Positions 52,480 through 61,763 of a stretch of DNA of 64,000 nt are shown piece after piece; within the stretch, counting starts at the first letter, position 1, and every line of letters starts with the position of its first letter. The translations under genes and the position numbers were made by a program. The stretch is from Cytobacillus purgationiresistens (GTDB lineage: Bacteria > Bacillota > Bacilli > Bacillales > Cytobacillaceae), in the NCBI RefSeq assembly GCF_030813235.1, contig NZ_JAUSUB010000028.1, positions 1 through 64,000 on the forward strand. Reading direction: 5' to 3'. The notes below the pieces were generated by a model. The model saw only the letters and a program-made list of their open reading frames with translations, was not told the DNA's origin and did no database searches.

Positions 52480-53826
52480 ATGACAGAAGAAGAAGTGAGG
52501 CTTGTTATCATCCAATCGTTAAGGGATGGAGGCCGCAAAAGCTTTCAGGATATCATGAGTGAATTGCAGCCTTATGATATGGCTTATCAATATACACATT
52601 TACCGAGTAAAAATAAAAATAAGTTCCTTCTATATTTAACGATTGAACAATTAACAGACCTTATTCCAGAACTGAATCAAGAGGAGCAATTAGAGGTATT
52701 ACATAAGCTAGGAGTAGAAAAATCAACGAAAATTCTCGATTTAATGGAGAATGATAAACTGGCATCCATCTTGTCCACTCTGGATCCTGAAATTGTAGAT
52801 GAGCTCATCTCAGAAATGAAAAAAGAAGAATCTGAGATCGTTCACATTTTAATGAATTATACACCTGAAACAGCCGGGCGCATCATGAACAATCGGTTTG
52901 TGTGGATTCCGCAGCATTATACCGTAAGAGAAGCAGTTGATAAGCTGAAGGCATTCGCCGAGTTGGCTGAATACCTCAACTACCTGTATATTATCGACGA
53001 GGAAAAGAAGCTTGTCGGTGTCATTTCATATAAAGATTTATTATTAAGTGATCTTCAAGACAAAATTGGCGATATTATGTATAGCAGAGTTGTAACAGTG
53101 GATGTAAATACAGATCAGGAAGAAGTGGCAAAAATAATTGGGCGCTATGACTTTGTGTCGATTCCAGTGGTTGAAGATGATCATACCTTAGTTGGAATCA
53201 TTACGGTTGATGATATTCTTGATGTTATTATTCAGGAAGCGAATGAAGATATTGAAAAATTATCAGCATCCGGTAAAGCGATAGATTTTAATACAAAATC
53301 ATATATTGCGGCATTCCGCCGGTTGCCCTGGCTGATTTTATTATTATTTATCGGACTCATATCAGGCAGTATTATAGATGGTTTCTCATCAACGATTGAA
53401 CAGGTCATAGCCCTCTCCTTTTTTATGCCGATGATTGCGGGTATGACTGGGAATACCGGGACACAATCGTTAGCAGTGGTTGTACGGGGGTTAATTTCAC
53501 AAGACTTGAACTTTAAGCAATCTCTTAAGCTTGTCATGAGGGAGCTTTGGGTGGGTATTATTATTGGAGCGATCTGCGGATTCTTGATCTCGATCATCGC
53601 TTATTTTTGGCAAGGCAGCTTTACATTAGGACTTGTTGTCGGAAGCTCATTGCTCATCACTTTAATCATCGGTACGCTTACCGGAACAATCATTCCACTG
53701 TTATTATACAAATTGAATGTTGATCCGGCGATTGCTTCGGGTCCTCTGATTACAACGATTAACGATATCTTATCGTTACTTATCTACTTTGGCATAGCCA
53801 GCGCATTTATTGCACAATTGACGTAA
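52480..53826 (+). CDS. mgtE: magnesium transporter MgtE
   Basis: 448 residues. An N-terminal superhelical domain (about 20-125) and two CBS domains (about 130-255) lead to five membrane helices (about 280-448). Conserved pore sequences are MPMIAGMTGNTGTQSLAVVVRGL and the C-terminal TTINDILSLLIYFG. Intracellular Mg2+ binding to the N and CBS domains closes the channel in known MgtE. The ATG at 52480 is preferred because AAGGGAG lies 10 bases upstream; the GTG at 52471 is only 1-2 bases from that site. No Mg riboswitch is visible in the short leader. Confidence 0.93.
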   Translation: MTEEEVRLVIIQSLRDGGRKSFQDIMSELQPYDMAYQYTHLPSKNKNKFLLYLTIEQLTDLIPELNQEEQLEVLHKLGVEKSTKILDLMENDKLASILSTLDPEIVDELISEMKKEESEIVHILMNYTPETAGRIMNNRFVWIPQHYTVREAVDKLKAFAELAEYLNYLYIIDEEKKLVGVISYKDLLLSDLQDKIGDIMYSRVVTVDVNTDQEEVAKIIGRYDFVSIPVVEDDHTLVGIITVDDILDVIIQEANEDIEKLSASGKAIDFNTKSYIAAFRRLPWLILLLFIGLISGSIIDGFSSTIEQVIALSFFMPMIAGMTGNTGTQSLAVVVRGLISQDLNFKQSLKLVMRELWVGIIIGAICGFLISIIAYFWQGSFTLGLVVGSSLLITLIIGTLTGTIIPLLLYKLNVDPAIASGPLITTINDILSLLIYFGIASAFIAQLT

Positions 53827-53894
53827 GGATAGATAAATTGATCTATCCTTGTGTTAAAAATATTGGTTTAATTAGAAGACAGGAATATCCTTTT

Positions 53895-54268
53895 TCACGA
53901 AAAAGGATCCTTCTTCATTTCCAATACTTCATACATCGCAATGGCTCGAATTACACCCTCTAAATGCAAATCAAAACGGCGATTTGCTCCTCGATTTTTT
54001 TCTTATGCTCCAGCATAAATACCACTCTTTCTCCCTTTGCTTCATCACCTTTTTCAATGATCTTAACGACATTCTTCAATTCGTCCACGCTCATTCCCGT
54101 TCTTCTTAACATTAATATCACCTGAATATACTCGATTTGTTCAGCCTTATATTCCCTTCTGCCTTGTTCATCCCGAGCCCCCTCTGGAATCATTCCTTCC
54201 TTCTCATAATATCTTAACGCGGCTGCGCTAACACCCAGCATTGCTTCTATTTCACCTATGGAATACAT
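53895..54268 (-). pseudogene. MerR-family regulator, single-base frameshift near the end
   Basis: The frame from ATG 54268 (MYSIGEIEAMLGVSAAALRYYEKEGMI, a MerR helix-turn-helix) stops early after KKIEEQIAVLICI at 53960. One extra C in the GCC near 53981 gives EEQIARFDLHLEGVIRAIAMYEV and reads to a stop at 53895. That makes 124 residues, the normal MerR length. The helix-turn-helix is intact, so even the short form might bind DNA. It overlaps the upstream membrane-protein gene by 17 bases and probably regulates it. Mutation or sequencing error cannot be told apart here. Confidence 0.75.
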
Positions 54269-54677
54269 GGTTCTCTTTTTGTAAAAACACTGAATCCCAC
54301 AGCCAGAAAATTACTGCTGCTGAGATGATTAATTTATAATAGTATGCTTCTCGTAGTATTTCCACATTAAACGAATCATTATAGAACAAATAAAGAATGA
54401 TTATACCTATTAGGGCAAAGAATAAATAAACAATTAGATAAAGGAAGTTAAACTTTTTCGGCTTTTTATTAAGAATCACCTGTATCGGTACTGCGAAAAT
54501 TAGAAATGGAATCATGCCAAACAAAGAGTAAAAAACAACACCTGCCATACCCCAATTTGTATCTCCATTCCAAAAGCTGAGAACAAAAGAATAAGAAATG
54601 CTTGTTAACAACAGGCTTATGAAATAATACGGTATCACATCGCTAACATGAGATGCTTTCATATTCAAATTTCCCAA
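54252..54677 (-). CDS. four-helix membrane protein of unknown function
   Basis: About 141 residues with four hydrophobic helices (about 17-37, 46-65, 77-99, 112-128). No family recognised. AAAGGAGG stands 8-9 bases before a TTG at 54677 and only 2-3 bases before the ATG at 54683, so I chose the TTG. It overlaps the MerR gene, forming a two-gene unit. Confidence 0.58.
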   Translation of the reverse strand: MGNLNMKASHVSDVIPYYFISLLLTSISYSFVLSFWNGDTNWGMAGVVFYSLFGMIPFLIFAVPIQVILNKKPKKFNFLYLIVYLFFALIGIIILYLFYNDSFNVEILREAYYYKLIISAAVIFWLWDSVFLQKENHVFHR

Positions 54678-54752
54678 AACCATCACCTCCTTTTACGATA
54701 CGAATACTTTTTCCCTTTATTTTACTTTAGTTTGTATGTCTTTGATATAACA

Positions 54753-54783
54753 TAAAAAAGAGAGTGGATTAGATCCACTCTCA
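54753..54783 (-). terminator. terminator of the flavin reductase gene
   Basis: GAGAGTGGA...TCCACTCTC stem with a 5-base loop and TTTTTT on the minus strand. It overlaps the stop codon. Confidence 0.87.
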
Positions 54784-55332
54784 AGATATGACCTCTTTCA
54801 ATTTCTTACGAAGTTGCTCTGCCGCAATGAGTGCTTTTTGATCCTGCAAGATGTCACCTGGCTTATTGCCTTCTCCGATGATATATCCTGCAAACGGCAG
54901 CCCTATAAAATCAAAGATATAATGGAATTGCTGGATCATTGGCAAGCCTTTCATCAATGGTTGATCCCCACCTACAGCTATCACATACGCTTCTTTTCTA
55001 GATAATTGATCTTTAAAATCAGTATACTTTGGATCCCTTAATGTCTGGGACCATCGATCAACAAAGTTTTTCATTCTTCCTGTCATGCTATACCAATAGA
55101 TTGGGGTAGAAAAAATAATTACATCATGCTTAAGAATGCGATCAATGAGAGCGTTATAATCATCTTTTACTTCTTGAAACCCTTCAGATGTATGACGCTG
55201 ATCTACTATTGGTTCAATGAAATAATCCTTAAGATGAATTTCCTCCACTTCCAGCCCTTGTACAGATTCCTTCGTTAAAGTTTCAGTATTTCCATCCGGA
55301 CGGGTTCCACCGTAAATCACTGCAATAGACAT
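54781..55332 (-). CDS. NADPH-dependent FMN reductase / flavodoxin-like NAD(P)H oxidoreductase
   Basis: 183 residues with a flavodoxin-like fold. VIYGGTRPDGNTETLTKESV (FMN phosphate loop) and ISTPIYWYSMTGRMKNFVDRW-type segments (FMN isoalloxazine loop) are clear. It is probably an azo/quinone or general FMN-dependent reductase. It is divergent from a LysR gene 120 bases away, which is the usual pairing of regulator and target. Confidence 0.84.
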   Translation of the reverse strand: MSIAVIYGGTRPDGNTETLTKESVQGLEVEEIHLKDYFIEPIVDQRHTSEGFQEVKDDYNALIDRILKHDVIIFSTPIYWYSMTGRMKNFVDRWSQTLRDPKYTDFKDQLSRKEAYVIAVGGDQPLMKGLPMIQQFHYIFDFIGLPFAGYIIGEGNKPGDILQDQKALIAAEQLRKKLKEVIS

Positions 55333-55458
55333 GGTTCATTCCTCCATTTAAGACTGACTTGATAAGTAGCTACTTCCTATTTTATAATATAACCAATCAT
55401 CATTAAAACTGATTATTCCGATTGCATTGATCGCAAAAAACGATTTAGGAGAGTGGAA

Positions 55459-56352
55459 ATGGAGATTAAACAGTTAATCACTTTCAAAACGGCTGCCGAT
55501 AGTTTAAATTTCACGCAAACAGCTAAGATGTTAAATTTTGCGCAATCGAGTGTGACAGCTCAAATCAAAAGTCTTGAAACCGAACTTGGAACCCCCTTAT
55601 TCGAAAGACTAGGGAAAAGACTCGTTTTGACTGAGGCAGGAAGTAAGTATAGGCTATATGCTGATAAAATAATTATGTTGAATGAAGAGGCAAAGCTGGC
55701 TGTTAGTGGTGATAAAGCGACGTCTGGGACACTTACAATCGGAGCCCAAGAAAGTCAATGCACTTATCGCCTTCCTCCCATACTTAAAGCGTTCAAAAAG
55801 CGGTTTCCTAATGTTAAAGTCATATTCAAGCCTGCTCATTCTGATGAAATGGCAAGACAGCAGCTAATGGAGGGCTCCCTCGACTTCGCCTTCATTATGG
55901 ACATCTCGAAACCAGAAAAAGGATTAAGATTAGAGACTCTTGTGCAAGAAGAGATGAAATTGATTGCTTCTCCTGATCATCCATTGGTTCTACAGAATAG
56001 TGTATGTCCCAAAGACTTGGAGCAAGAGACACTTTTGCTAACTGAAACAGGATGCTCTTACCGTACTCTATTTGAAGATACCTTTCGATCAGCAGAGGTT
56101 TACCCATTAAATAAATTTGAATTTGTTAGTATAGAAGCCATCAAACAATGTGTCATAGCAGGGTTGGGTATTGCTTTACTGCCAGCAATGGCCATTGATA
56201 AAGAATTGAAGAGCCGAGTAATGGAAGAACTGCAATGGCGCGGAATCTACTTGCCAATCTTTACTCAAATCGCTTGGCACAAGGATAAATCAATGACTCC
56301 CCCATTACAGGCATTTATTGATTTGACACGAGACACATTTAAATCCCATTGA
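55459..56352 (+). CDS. LysR-family transcriptional regulator
   Basis: 297 residues. The N-terminal winged helix (MEIKQLITFKTAADSLNFTQTAKMLNFAQSSVTAQI) is followed by a two-lobed effector domain (about 90-295). The ATG at 55459 is preceded by TTAGGAGAG; a GTG two codons earlier is too close to that site. It probably controls the divergent FMN reductase gene and itself from the shared 120-base region. Effector unknown. Confidence 0.87.
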   Translation: MEIKQLITFKTAADSLNFTQTAKMLNFAQSSVTAQIKSLETELGTPLFERLGKRLVLTEAGSKYRLYADKIIMLNEEAKLAVSGDKATSGTLTIGAQESQCTYRLPPILKAFKKRFPNVKVIFKPAHSDEMARQQLMEGSLDFAFIMDISKPEKGLRLETLVQEEMKLIASPDHPLVLQNSVCPKDLEQETLLLTETGCSYRTLFEDTFRSAEVYPLNKFEFVSIEAIKQCVIAGLGIALLPAMAIDKELKSRVMEELQWRGIYLPIFTQIAWHKDKSMTPPLQAFIDLTRDTFKSH

Positions 56353-56401
56353 TGCCAGAGATGAAGAAAAGTGGGTGGACAAGTTCCACTCTCTTCTATC
56401 T

Positions 56402-57241
56402 TCACAAACCTACTTGTTCTTTGCTCCAAGTCCAGAAACGCTCTACCAACTCATCATCCCCTGCAAGATTAGATATCGGCACCTCTTTTTCATTGTAAAA
56501 ATAAGCACCGGAAACGCCTTTAACATCTGGATTAGTTGCAAGAAACACAGCTGTGGCTGCTCCTTTTTCTGGAGTTCTGAAAAATGGCACTAGGAGCTTA
56601 ATGATATTCTTTCCGAACCCTGTATTCCTGTCGACACCGATATTTGTTGCAACAGCCCCAGGATGTAACGCATTTACAGTAACAGATGTGCCTTCCAGCC
56701 GTTTGGCCAATCCTCTGGCAAATAAAACGTTGGCAAGTTTAGAGCGGCCATACCCCTTCATAACATTATATCCTTTGTCAAAGTAAGGATCGTTAAAGTC
56801 GATTTTCCCCCACTTATGGGCGCCAGAAGATACAACGATCACTCTTCCATCTTGTGTGGCCTTCAAATGATCAAGCAATAAATGCGTGAGCAAATAATGT
56901 CCGAGATGATTTACCCCAAGCATTGATTCAAAGCCGTCCTTCGTATGCTGTCGTTTTAAAGAAACAACGCCTGCATTATTGATTAAAATATCAAGCGTCT
57001 CATACTTTGCTTTAAAGGTTTCTGCAAATCGATGGATGCTTGCAATCGATCCAAGATCACCAATCATTAACTCTATATGTTCGGATTGGCTTTCCTTCTT
57101 AGCTAATTGCAAGGCATTCGCCCCTCTTTCTTCATTTCGGCAAAGCATAATGACATGAATGTCTTTTTTAGCTAGAGAAATAACCGTGGCCAGACCCATA
57201 CCGGAATTAGCACCTGTTACAATTGCCAGTTTTTTGTTCAT
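56402..57241 (-). CDS. short-chain dehydrogenase/reductase
   Basis: 279 residues, classical SDR fold close to the retinol-dehydrogenase/protochlorophyllide-reductase-like group. It has the cofactor motif VTGANSGMGLATV (TGxxxGxG), NNAG (NNAGVV) and the active-site Tyr-Lys in GYGRSKLANVLFA, with Ser in VVVSSGAH. The substrate is unknown. RBS AAAGGAG. It is preceded on its own strand by a strong terminator hairpin (57337-57380). Confidence 0.86.
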   Translation of the reverse strand: MNKKLAIVTGANSGMGLATVISLAKKDIHVIMLCRNEERGANALQLAKKESQSEHIELMIGDLGSIASIHRFAETFKAKYETLDILINNAGVVSLKRQHTKDGFESMLGVNHLGHYLLTHLLLDHLKATQDGRVIVVSSGAHKWGKIDFNDPYFDKGYNVMKGYGRSKLANVLFARGLAKRLEGTSVTVNALHPGAVATNIGVDRNTGFGKNIIKLLVPFFRTPEKGAATAVFLATNPDVKGVSGAYFYNEKEVPISNLAGDDELVERFWTWSKEQVGL

Positions 57242-57336
57242 AGATATGCTCCTTTCTTTTCAATTTAGAGTTCATATTTAATAAATGATATATAATCTCA
57301 GTTATATTGAATGGTGAGTCTTTTTTATAAATATGT

Positions 57337-57380
57337 AAAAAAAAGAATCCATTTTGAAAATAATTGGTCAAAATGGATTC
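57337..57380 (-). terminator. strong terminator upstream of the SDR gene
   Basis: A perfect 13-bp stem (57345-57357 with 57368-57380), a 10-base loop and a run of eight T on the minus strand. It points toward the SDR gene from about 100 bases upstream. No annotated gene precedes it on that strand. The rest of 57242-57600 holds no gene I can support. Confidence 0.82.
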
Positions 57381-57609
57381 GTTATTCTTGTGACTTAGTA
57401 TACAGTTTTCAGCTATTATTTTGGTAGTTTTTTGCTTTCATCTCCATTCACCTTTCATGGCAAAGAAGTCTTTTAATTTCCTAGAGATTAATAGCTGTTA
57501 TCCATTCCTAATGGAGTAAAACATCGTATCTTCATGTATCAACTGATTGATAGGAATTTCATACTCTCATATATTAGCAGTAATAGAGAATCACTCAGAT
57601 ATATCTTGG

Positions 57610-57638
57610 TTACGACTGCTCCTTATTTGTGATATAAT
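57610..57638 (+). promoter_or_regulatory. promoter of queCDE
   Basis: TTACGA (57610-57615), 17-base spacer, TATAAT (57633-57638), about 35 bases before the preQ1 aptamer. Confidence 0.7.
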
Positions 57639-57672
57639 TACATCCGAATTGCATAGAAAATTCCGCATTGCG

Positions 57673-57750
57673 GTAGAGGTTCTAGCTAAACCCTCTCTAA
57701 AAAACTAAGGAAAAGCAGTGCCATTTCTTAGTGGCGCTGTTTTTCTTTTA
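57673..57750 (+). promoter_or_regulatory. preQ1-I riboswitch with terminator
   Basis: The class I preQ1 aptamer AGAGGTTCTAGCTA-A-ACCCTCT with the downstream A-rich AAAAAACTAAGG pseudoknot strand (57675-57710). It is followed by a terminator CAGTGCCA...TGGCGCTG with TTTTTCTTTT (about 57716-57750). preQ1 binding should favour termination. Confidence 0.94.
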
Positions 57751-57765
57751 AAAGGAGATTTAAGC

Positions 57766-58422
57766 ATGAAAAAGGAAAAAGCAGTAGTTGTATTCAGCGG
57801 CGGTCAGGATAGCACGACTTGTCTTTTTTGGGCGCTAAACAAATTTGAAGAAGTGGTTGCAGTTACCTTTGATTATAATCAAAGGCATTCAGCTGAAATC
57901 GAATGTGCAAAAGCAATCGCTAGCGAGCTTGAGGTAGAGCATCATATTTTAGATATGAGCCTATTAAATCAGCTTGCCCCCAATGCGCTGACAAGAACTG
58001 ATATTGAAGTGAAGGATGGAGAAGATGGCGGCCTGCCTTCTACATTCGTACCAGGGAGAAATCTATTATTTATGTCTTTTGCAGGCGTACTTGCAAGCCA
58101 AGTGGGGGCAAAGCATATCATCACTGGAGTCTGTGAAACAGATTTCAGCGGGTATCCTGATTGCAGAGATGTGTTTGTCAAATCTCTGAATGTGACTTTA
58201 AACCTTTCAATGGATGAACAGTTTGTTATTCACACGCCTCTTATGTGGCTCAATAAAGCAGAGACGTGGCAAATGGCTGATGAATTAAAAGGCTTTGACT
58301 TTGTTCGTGAAAAAACATTAACATGCTACAACGGAATGATTGCCGATGGCTGTGGCGAATGCCCAGCATGCAAGCTTAGAAGACAAGGATTGGAAGAATA
58401 CTTAGAGGTAAGGGCTGTATGA
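57766..58422 (+). CDS. queC: 7-cyano-7-deazaguanine synthase QueC
   Basis: 218 residues. The PP-loop ATPase motif is [13 protein letters not shown], and a zinc site is formed by four cysteines near the end ([19 protein letters not shown]). It makes preQ0 from carboxy-deazaguanine with ATP and ammonia. The ATG at 57766 has AAAGGAG upstream; the longer frame would start inside the riboswitch terminator. It overlaps queD by 4 bases. Confidence 0.94.
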   Translation: MKKEKAVVVFSGGQDSTTCLFWALNKFEEVVAVTFDYNQRHSAEIECAKAIASELEVEHHILDMSLLNQLAPNALTRTDIEVKDGEDGGLPSTFVPGRNLLFMSFAGVLASQVGAKHIITGVCETDFSGYPDCRDVFVKSLNVTLNLSMDEQFVIHTPLMWLNKAETWQMADELKGFDFVREKTLTCYNGMIADGCGECPACKLRRQGLEEYLEVRAV

Positions 58423-58910
58423 AGGATCTATTCGGCTTCCACATCGTTGATCAATTACAAAAGATAGATATTGATATTAATAGGGACGAACTTAAATATC
58501 ACAACAAGCGTGTCCTTGTCAGTAAGCAATTTACCTTTGATGCAGCTCATCACCTTCACGATTATGAAGGAAAATGCAAGAATCTTCATGGGCATACATA
58601 CAAGGTGATATTCGGTATTAGCGGATACACTGATAATCGCGGGCTGGTGATTGATTTCGGTGATATTAAAGATATTTGGAAAAAAGACATTGAAATCTAT
58701 CTTGACCATAAATATTTAAATGAAACACTGCCAGCAATGAATACGACAGCAGAAAACATGGTTGTTTGGATATTCGAAAAAATGGAAGCGGCATTGCAGA
58801 AAACAGACAACTCTCAGAAGTACAGCGGAGCAAGGGTGGAATATGTCCAATTATTTGAAACCCCAACTAGCTATGCAGAAGCTAGAAGGGAGTGGATGAC
58901 AATTGAGTAA
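58419..58910 (+). CDS. queD: 6-carboxy-5,6,7,8-tetrahydropterin synthase QueD
   Basis: 163 residues, T-fold (PTPS family). The zinc histidines and catalytic cysteine are in [20 protein letters not shown], and the C-terminal Glu is in [13 protein letters not shown]. It converts dihydroneopterin triphosphate to carboxytetrahydropterin in queuosine and deazapurine synthesis. It has a longer N-terminus than usual (about 30 residues before [12 protein letters not shown]). It overlaps queC and queE. Confidence 0.93.
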   Translation: MKDLFGFHIVDQLQKIDIDINRDELKYHNKRVLVSKQFTFDAAHHLHDYEGKCKNLHGHTYKVIFGISGYTDNRGLVIDFGDIKDIWKKDIEIYLDHKYLNETLPAMNTTAENMVVWIFEKMEAALQKTDNSQKYSGARVEYVQLFETPTSYAEARREWMTIE

Positions 58911-59619
58911 AATACCTGTAATGGAAATATTCGGACCTACCATCCAAGGGGAAGGCATGGTCATTGGGCAAAAAACCATGTTCGTCCGCACAGCAGGCTG
59001 TGACTACAGTTGTTCCTGGTGTGATTCCTCCTTTACATGGGATGGAACAGGAAAGCATCTCATTACCCAAATGGAGCCGGAAGATATTTGGCAGCAATTA
59101 AAACAGCTTGGAGGCAACGGCTTTAGCTCTGTAACCATATCAGGAGGAAATCCTGCGCTTATAAAAAACGTTGGTGAACTTATTGAGGTTTTGAAAAAGA
59201 ATGGAATAAAAATTGCTTTAGAAACACAAGGCAGCAAGTGGCAGGACTGGTTTCATGAGATTGATGAGTTAACAATATCACCGAAGCCTCACAGCTCACA
59301 AATGATAACTGATTTTAAAGCATTAGACGACATCATTCACCGATTGAACAAACAAAATATGAGTTTGAAAGTTGTCGTATTCAATGATGAAGATTATGTA
59401 TATGCCAAGAAAATTCATCAAAGATATTCAACTGTGCCCTTTTTTCTTCAGGTTGGAAATGATGATTCCAGCACTACAGATGATACCCAGTTGATCCAAG
59501 GCTTAATTAGCAAATATTCATGGCTTATTGAAAAAACAATGGCAGATGATGAAGTGAAAAATGTTAAGGTTCTTCCTCAGTTGCATACGTATATTTGGGG
59601 TAATAAACGCGGAGTATAG
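58903..59619 (+). CDS. queE: 7-carboxy-7-deazaguanine synthase QueE
   Basis: 238 residues, radical SAM enzyme with the CxxxCxxC cluster site in GCDYSCSWCDSSF. It also has IFGPTIQGEGMVIG and VTISGGNPAL, typical of QueE. It contracts carboxytetrahydropterin to carboxydeazaguanine. The start is a TTG with AGGGAG upstream, overlapping queD by 8 bases. A queF gene does not follow, unlike in B. subtilis; a terminator closes the operon. Confidence 0.93.
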   Translation: MSKIPVMEIFGPTIQGEGMVIGQKTMFVRTAGCDYSCSWCDSSFTWDGTGKHLITQMEPEDIWQQLKQLGGNGFSSVTISGGNPALIKNVGELIEVLKKNGIKIALETQGSKWQDWFHEIDELTISPKPHSSQMITDFKALDDIIHRLNKQNMSLKVVVFNDEDYVYAKKIHQRYSTVPFFLQVGNDDSSTTDDTQLIQGLISKYSWLIEKTMADDEVKNVKVLPQLHTYIWGNKRGV

Positions 59620-59639
59620 CCGCCTATTTATTCATGAAA

Positions 59640-59681
59640 TAAATGAAGAGAGCTTAAGATCCCGCTCTCTTCATTATTTTT
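59640..59681. terminator. bidirectional terminator after queE
   Basis: AATGAAGAGAGC...GCTCTCTTCATT, a 12-bp stem with a 10-base loop and A/T runs. It serves queE and the convergent HhH gene. Confidence 0.88.
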
Positions 59682-59687
59682 AGCTGC

Positions 59688-59906
59688 TTATATCTGATTC
59701 ACAAAAGAAAGACCTTCATCTTCAAGGGCTTGCTTCAGTAAACGAACTGCTTTCGGTCCAACTCCATGCAACTTTAAAAGATCTGCCTCTGTAACTGTTG
59801 CAAGTTGTTCAAGTTGGACAAGCCCTGCTTGTATTAAAGCCCTTGTGGCTGGCTTGCCAATATTTTTAGGAAGATTGCTATTTAATAAACCTTCTGGATT
59901 TTCCAC
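59688..59906 (-). CDS. small helix-hairpin-helix DNA-binding protein
   Basis: About 72 residues, nearly all a pair of HhH-like motifs (NIGKPATRALIQAGLVQLEQL and LLKLHGVGPKAVRLLKQAL), resembling the RNA polymerase alpha C-terminal/HhH fold. Start at GTG 59906 because AAGGAGA stands 8 bases upstream. The ATG at 59969 has no ribosome binding site and would add a segment unlike the family. It probably binds nucleic acid non-specifically; cellular role unknown. Confidence 0.75.
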   Translation of the reverse strand: MENPEGLLNSNLPKNIGKPATRALIQAGLVQLEQLATVTEADLLKLHGVGPKAVRLLKQALEDEGLSFVNQI

Positions 59907-60028
59907 TATATCAGTCTCCTTATTAAACTTTGTTCTTACAGTATAACCAAATTGCGTAATAGACTTCATTTAATTTTATTTCAATTTTCAGTATAATGAA
60001 AGGAACCCCTTTGAAAAGGAGCTACAAT

Positions 60029-60964
60029 ATGGATGCAGCAACCGTCACACTTGCCATAACAACAATGGGCATCATCATTTTATTCGGTGCGATTGTGGCA
60101 TATAAAATAGCAATCACAACCGAAGCTAAGAACCTCTTCATGGCCATTATCATCAATATCGCTGTTCCATTTATTATATTAAACGGCGTGTTCAATACAG
60201 AAATGACAGATGAAGTTCTCCAGCAAGTATTGATAATCTTTGGCGTCTCTATAGCAATTAATACTTTAGCAGTATTTATTAGCTTAGCAATGGGACGCTT
60301 GTTGGGGTTCCAATTATCATTAGCAAAAAAATTGGCTTTATTGGCAGCCCTCGGCAATACCGGCTTTATTGCCATCCCTTTGTGTGCCACATTATTCGGC
60401 CCCATTGGCGGTCTTTTAGCTGCAGTATTCGATGCAGGCCTCGATGTTGTCCTCTTCAGCCTTGGCGTTTACATATTGCAAAGTGAACAACGCTTTCATA
60501 TTCGACAGCTTAAAGCATTATTAAATATGCCGTTACTGGCTATTACCGTTGGCCTTTTGTATGTTGTCAGCGGAATGAATGCCCCCGTCATTTTTCAAGA
60601 TATAGCAGCTATGTTATCAGGTCTTGCTGCACCGCTAGCCATGTTATATATAGGATTCTTGCTTCCTCCTTTTTTTAAAAAAGGGCACGCATTGTTTTAT
60701 CGGGAGCTATGGTTCCCTTTGCTCATGAAGCTAATTATTTTTCCTGGAATCACGGTACTCATTTTATCTCTCATCCCAATTGATGATTTCTTAAAACAAA
60801 TACTCGTTATTCTAACGGCAATGCCGACGTTCATGCTGGCGTCAGTGTTATTCTCCCGCTATTCAAATGAAGAGAACAAAGCAGTTATGACGACCGTTTA
60901 TTCCACATTGTTATCACTTATAACAATTCCGCTTATCACATTATTTGCAGCCTACTTTTTCTAA
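60029..60964 (+). CDS. AEC-family (auxin efflux carrier-like) transporter
   Basis: 311 residues with about ten membrane helices in two inverted halves. The conserved GNTGFIAIPL motif in the middle and LIIFPGITVLIL, AMPTFMLASVLF later are typical of the AEC/MDC family. Bacterial members carry malate, malonate or other small acids; the substrate here is unknown. The ATG at 60029 has AAAGGAG 8 bases upstream. The HAD phosphatase gene follows after 25 bases, so the two are probably co-transcribed. Confidence 0.85.
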   Translation: MDAATVTLAITTMGIIILFGAIVAYKIAITTEAKNLFMAIIINIAVPFIILNGVFNTEMTDEVLQQVLIIFGVSIAINTLAVFISLAMGRLLGFQLSLAKKLALLAALGNTGFIAIPLCATLFGPIGGLLAAVFDAGLDVVLFSLGVYILQSEQRFHIRQLKALLNMPLLAITVGLLYVVSGMNAPVIFQDIAAMLSGLAAPLAMLYIGFLLPPFFKKGHALFYRELWFPLLMKLIIFPGITVLILSLIPIDDFLKQILVILTAMPTFMLASVLFSRYSNEENKAVMTTVYSTLLSLITIPLITLFAAYFF

Positions 60965-60989
60965 AGCTGGGTGTTTAAAGGAGACTTTT

Positions 60990-61763
60990 ATGGATTACAA
61001 AATCGCATTTCTGGATGTTGATGGAACGATTACACACCATGAAGATGGCAGTATTTCGCAGAATACAAAAGAAGCAATCATTGCATTAAAGAATAATGGA
61101 ATAAGGGTGGTTGCCGCAACTGGAAGACCGTTATCCATGTGCTCAGAAATAAAAGAATTAGGAATAGATACGTTCATTACAGCTAATGGCGGATTTGTGA
61201 AGCATAATGAAGAGATCATTCATCGTGTGCCCATGGATAAAAACATCGTGCAGGAAGTCTATGAATTTGCTTATAAATCGAACCATGGGCTGTCATTTTA
61301 TACTGAAGATTTCAGCATGAATGGCGTCAAAAACGAGGAAATATTGAACGCATTAAAGCAAACTCTGTCATTGCAGGAATACCCAACAAGCAATCAGCAA
61401 ATTTTTCATGAAGAGGTATACTTAATGTGTTTATTTGCAACGGACGAAGCAGTTGCCAACTATGTGCAAAGGTTTCCTCATCTTACATTTAAACGATGGC
61501 ATCCTTATGTATTGAATGTACTGCAGGAAGACGTATCTAAATCCATGGCGATCCTAAAAGTTTTGCAGTATTTTGGCATCGATCAATCAGAGGCTATTGC
61601 ATTCGGTGATGGAGATAATGATATAGACATGCTGGAATTAGCAGGACTTGGTGTAGCAATGGGGAACGGAAGTGAAAACTTAAAGAGCGTTGCAGATTTT
61701 GTTACGAAGAAATCTGGCGAGGACGGAATTGAATTTGCATTAAGGAAGTTTGGAATCATTTAA
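60990..61763 (+). CDS. Cof-type HAD-IIB phosphatase
   Basis: 257 residues. HAD motif 1 is AFLDVDGTIT, motif 2 is VVAATGRP and motif 4 is AIAFGDGDNDIDML, with the IIB cap between. Family members dephosphorylate sugar phosphates, FMN or similar metabolites; no specific substrate can be read. ATG 60990 follows AAAGGAG. Confidence 0.88.
   Translation: MDYKIAFLDVDGTITHHEDGSISQNTKEAIIALKNNGIRVVAATGRPLSMCSEIKELGIDTFITANGGFVKHNEEIIHRVPMDKNIVQEVYEFAYKSNHGLSFYTEDFSMNGVKNEEILNALKQTLSLQEYPTSNQQIFHEEVYLMCLFATDEAVANYVQRFPHLTFKRWHPYVLNVLQEDVSKSMAILKVLQYFGIDQSEAIAFGDGDNDIDMLELAGLGVAMGNGSENLKSVADFVTKKSGEDGIEFALRKFGII

Noticed and set aside
53825-53850. mgtE terminator
   Set aside because: AAGGATAGAT/ATCTATCCTT is a good stem but is followed by GTGTTAAAAA and has no T run on the plus strand.
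57718-57765. N-terminal extension of QueC
   Set aside because: The start would lie inside the preQ1 riboswitch terminator; ATG 57766 has AAAGGAG and matches the family start.
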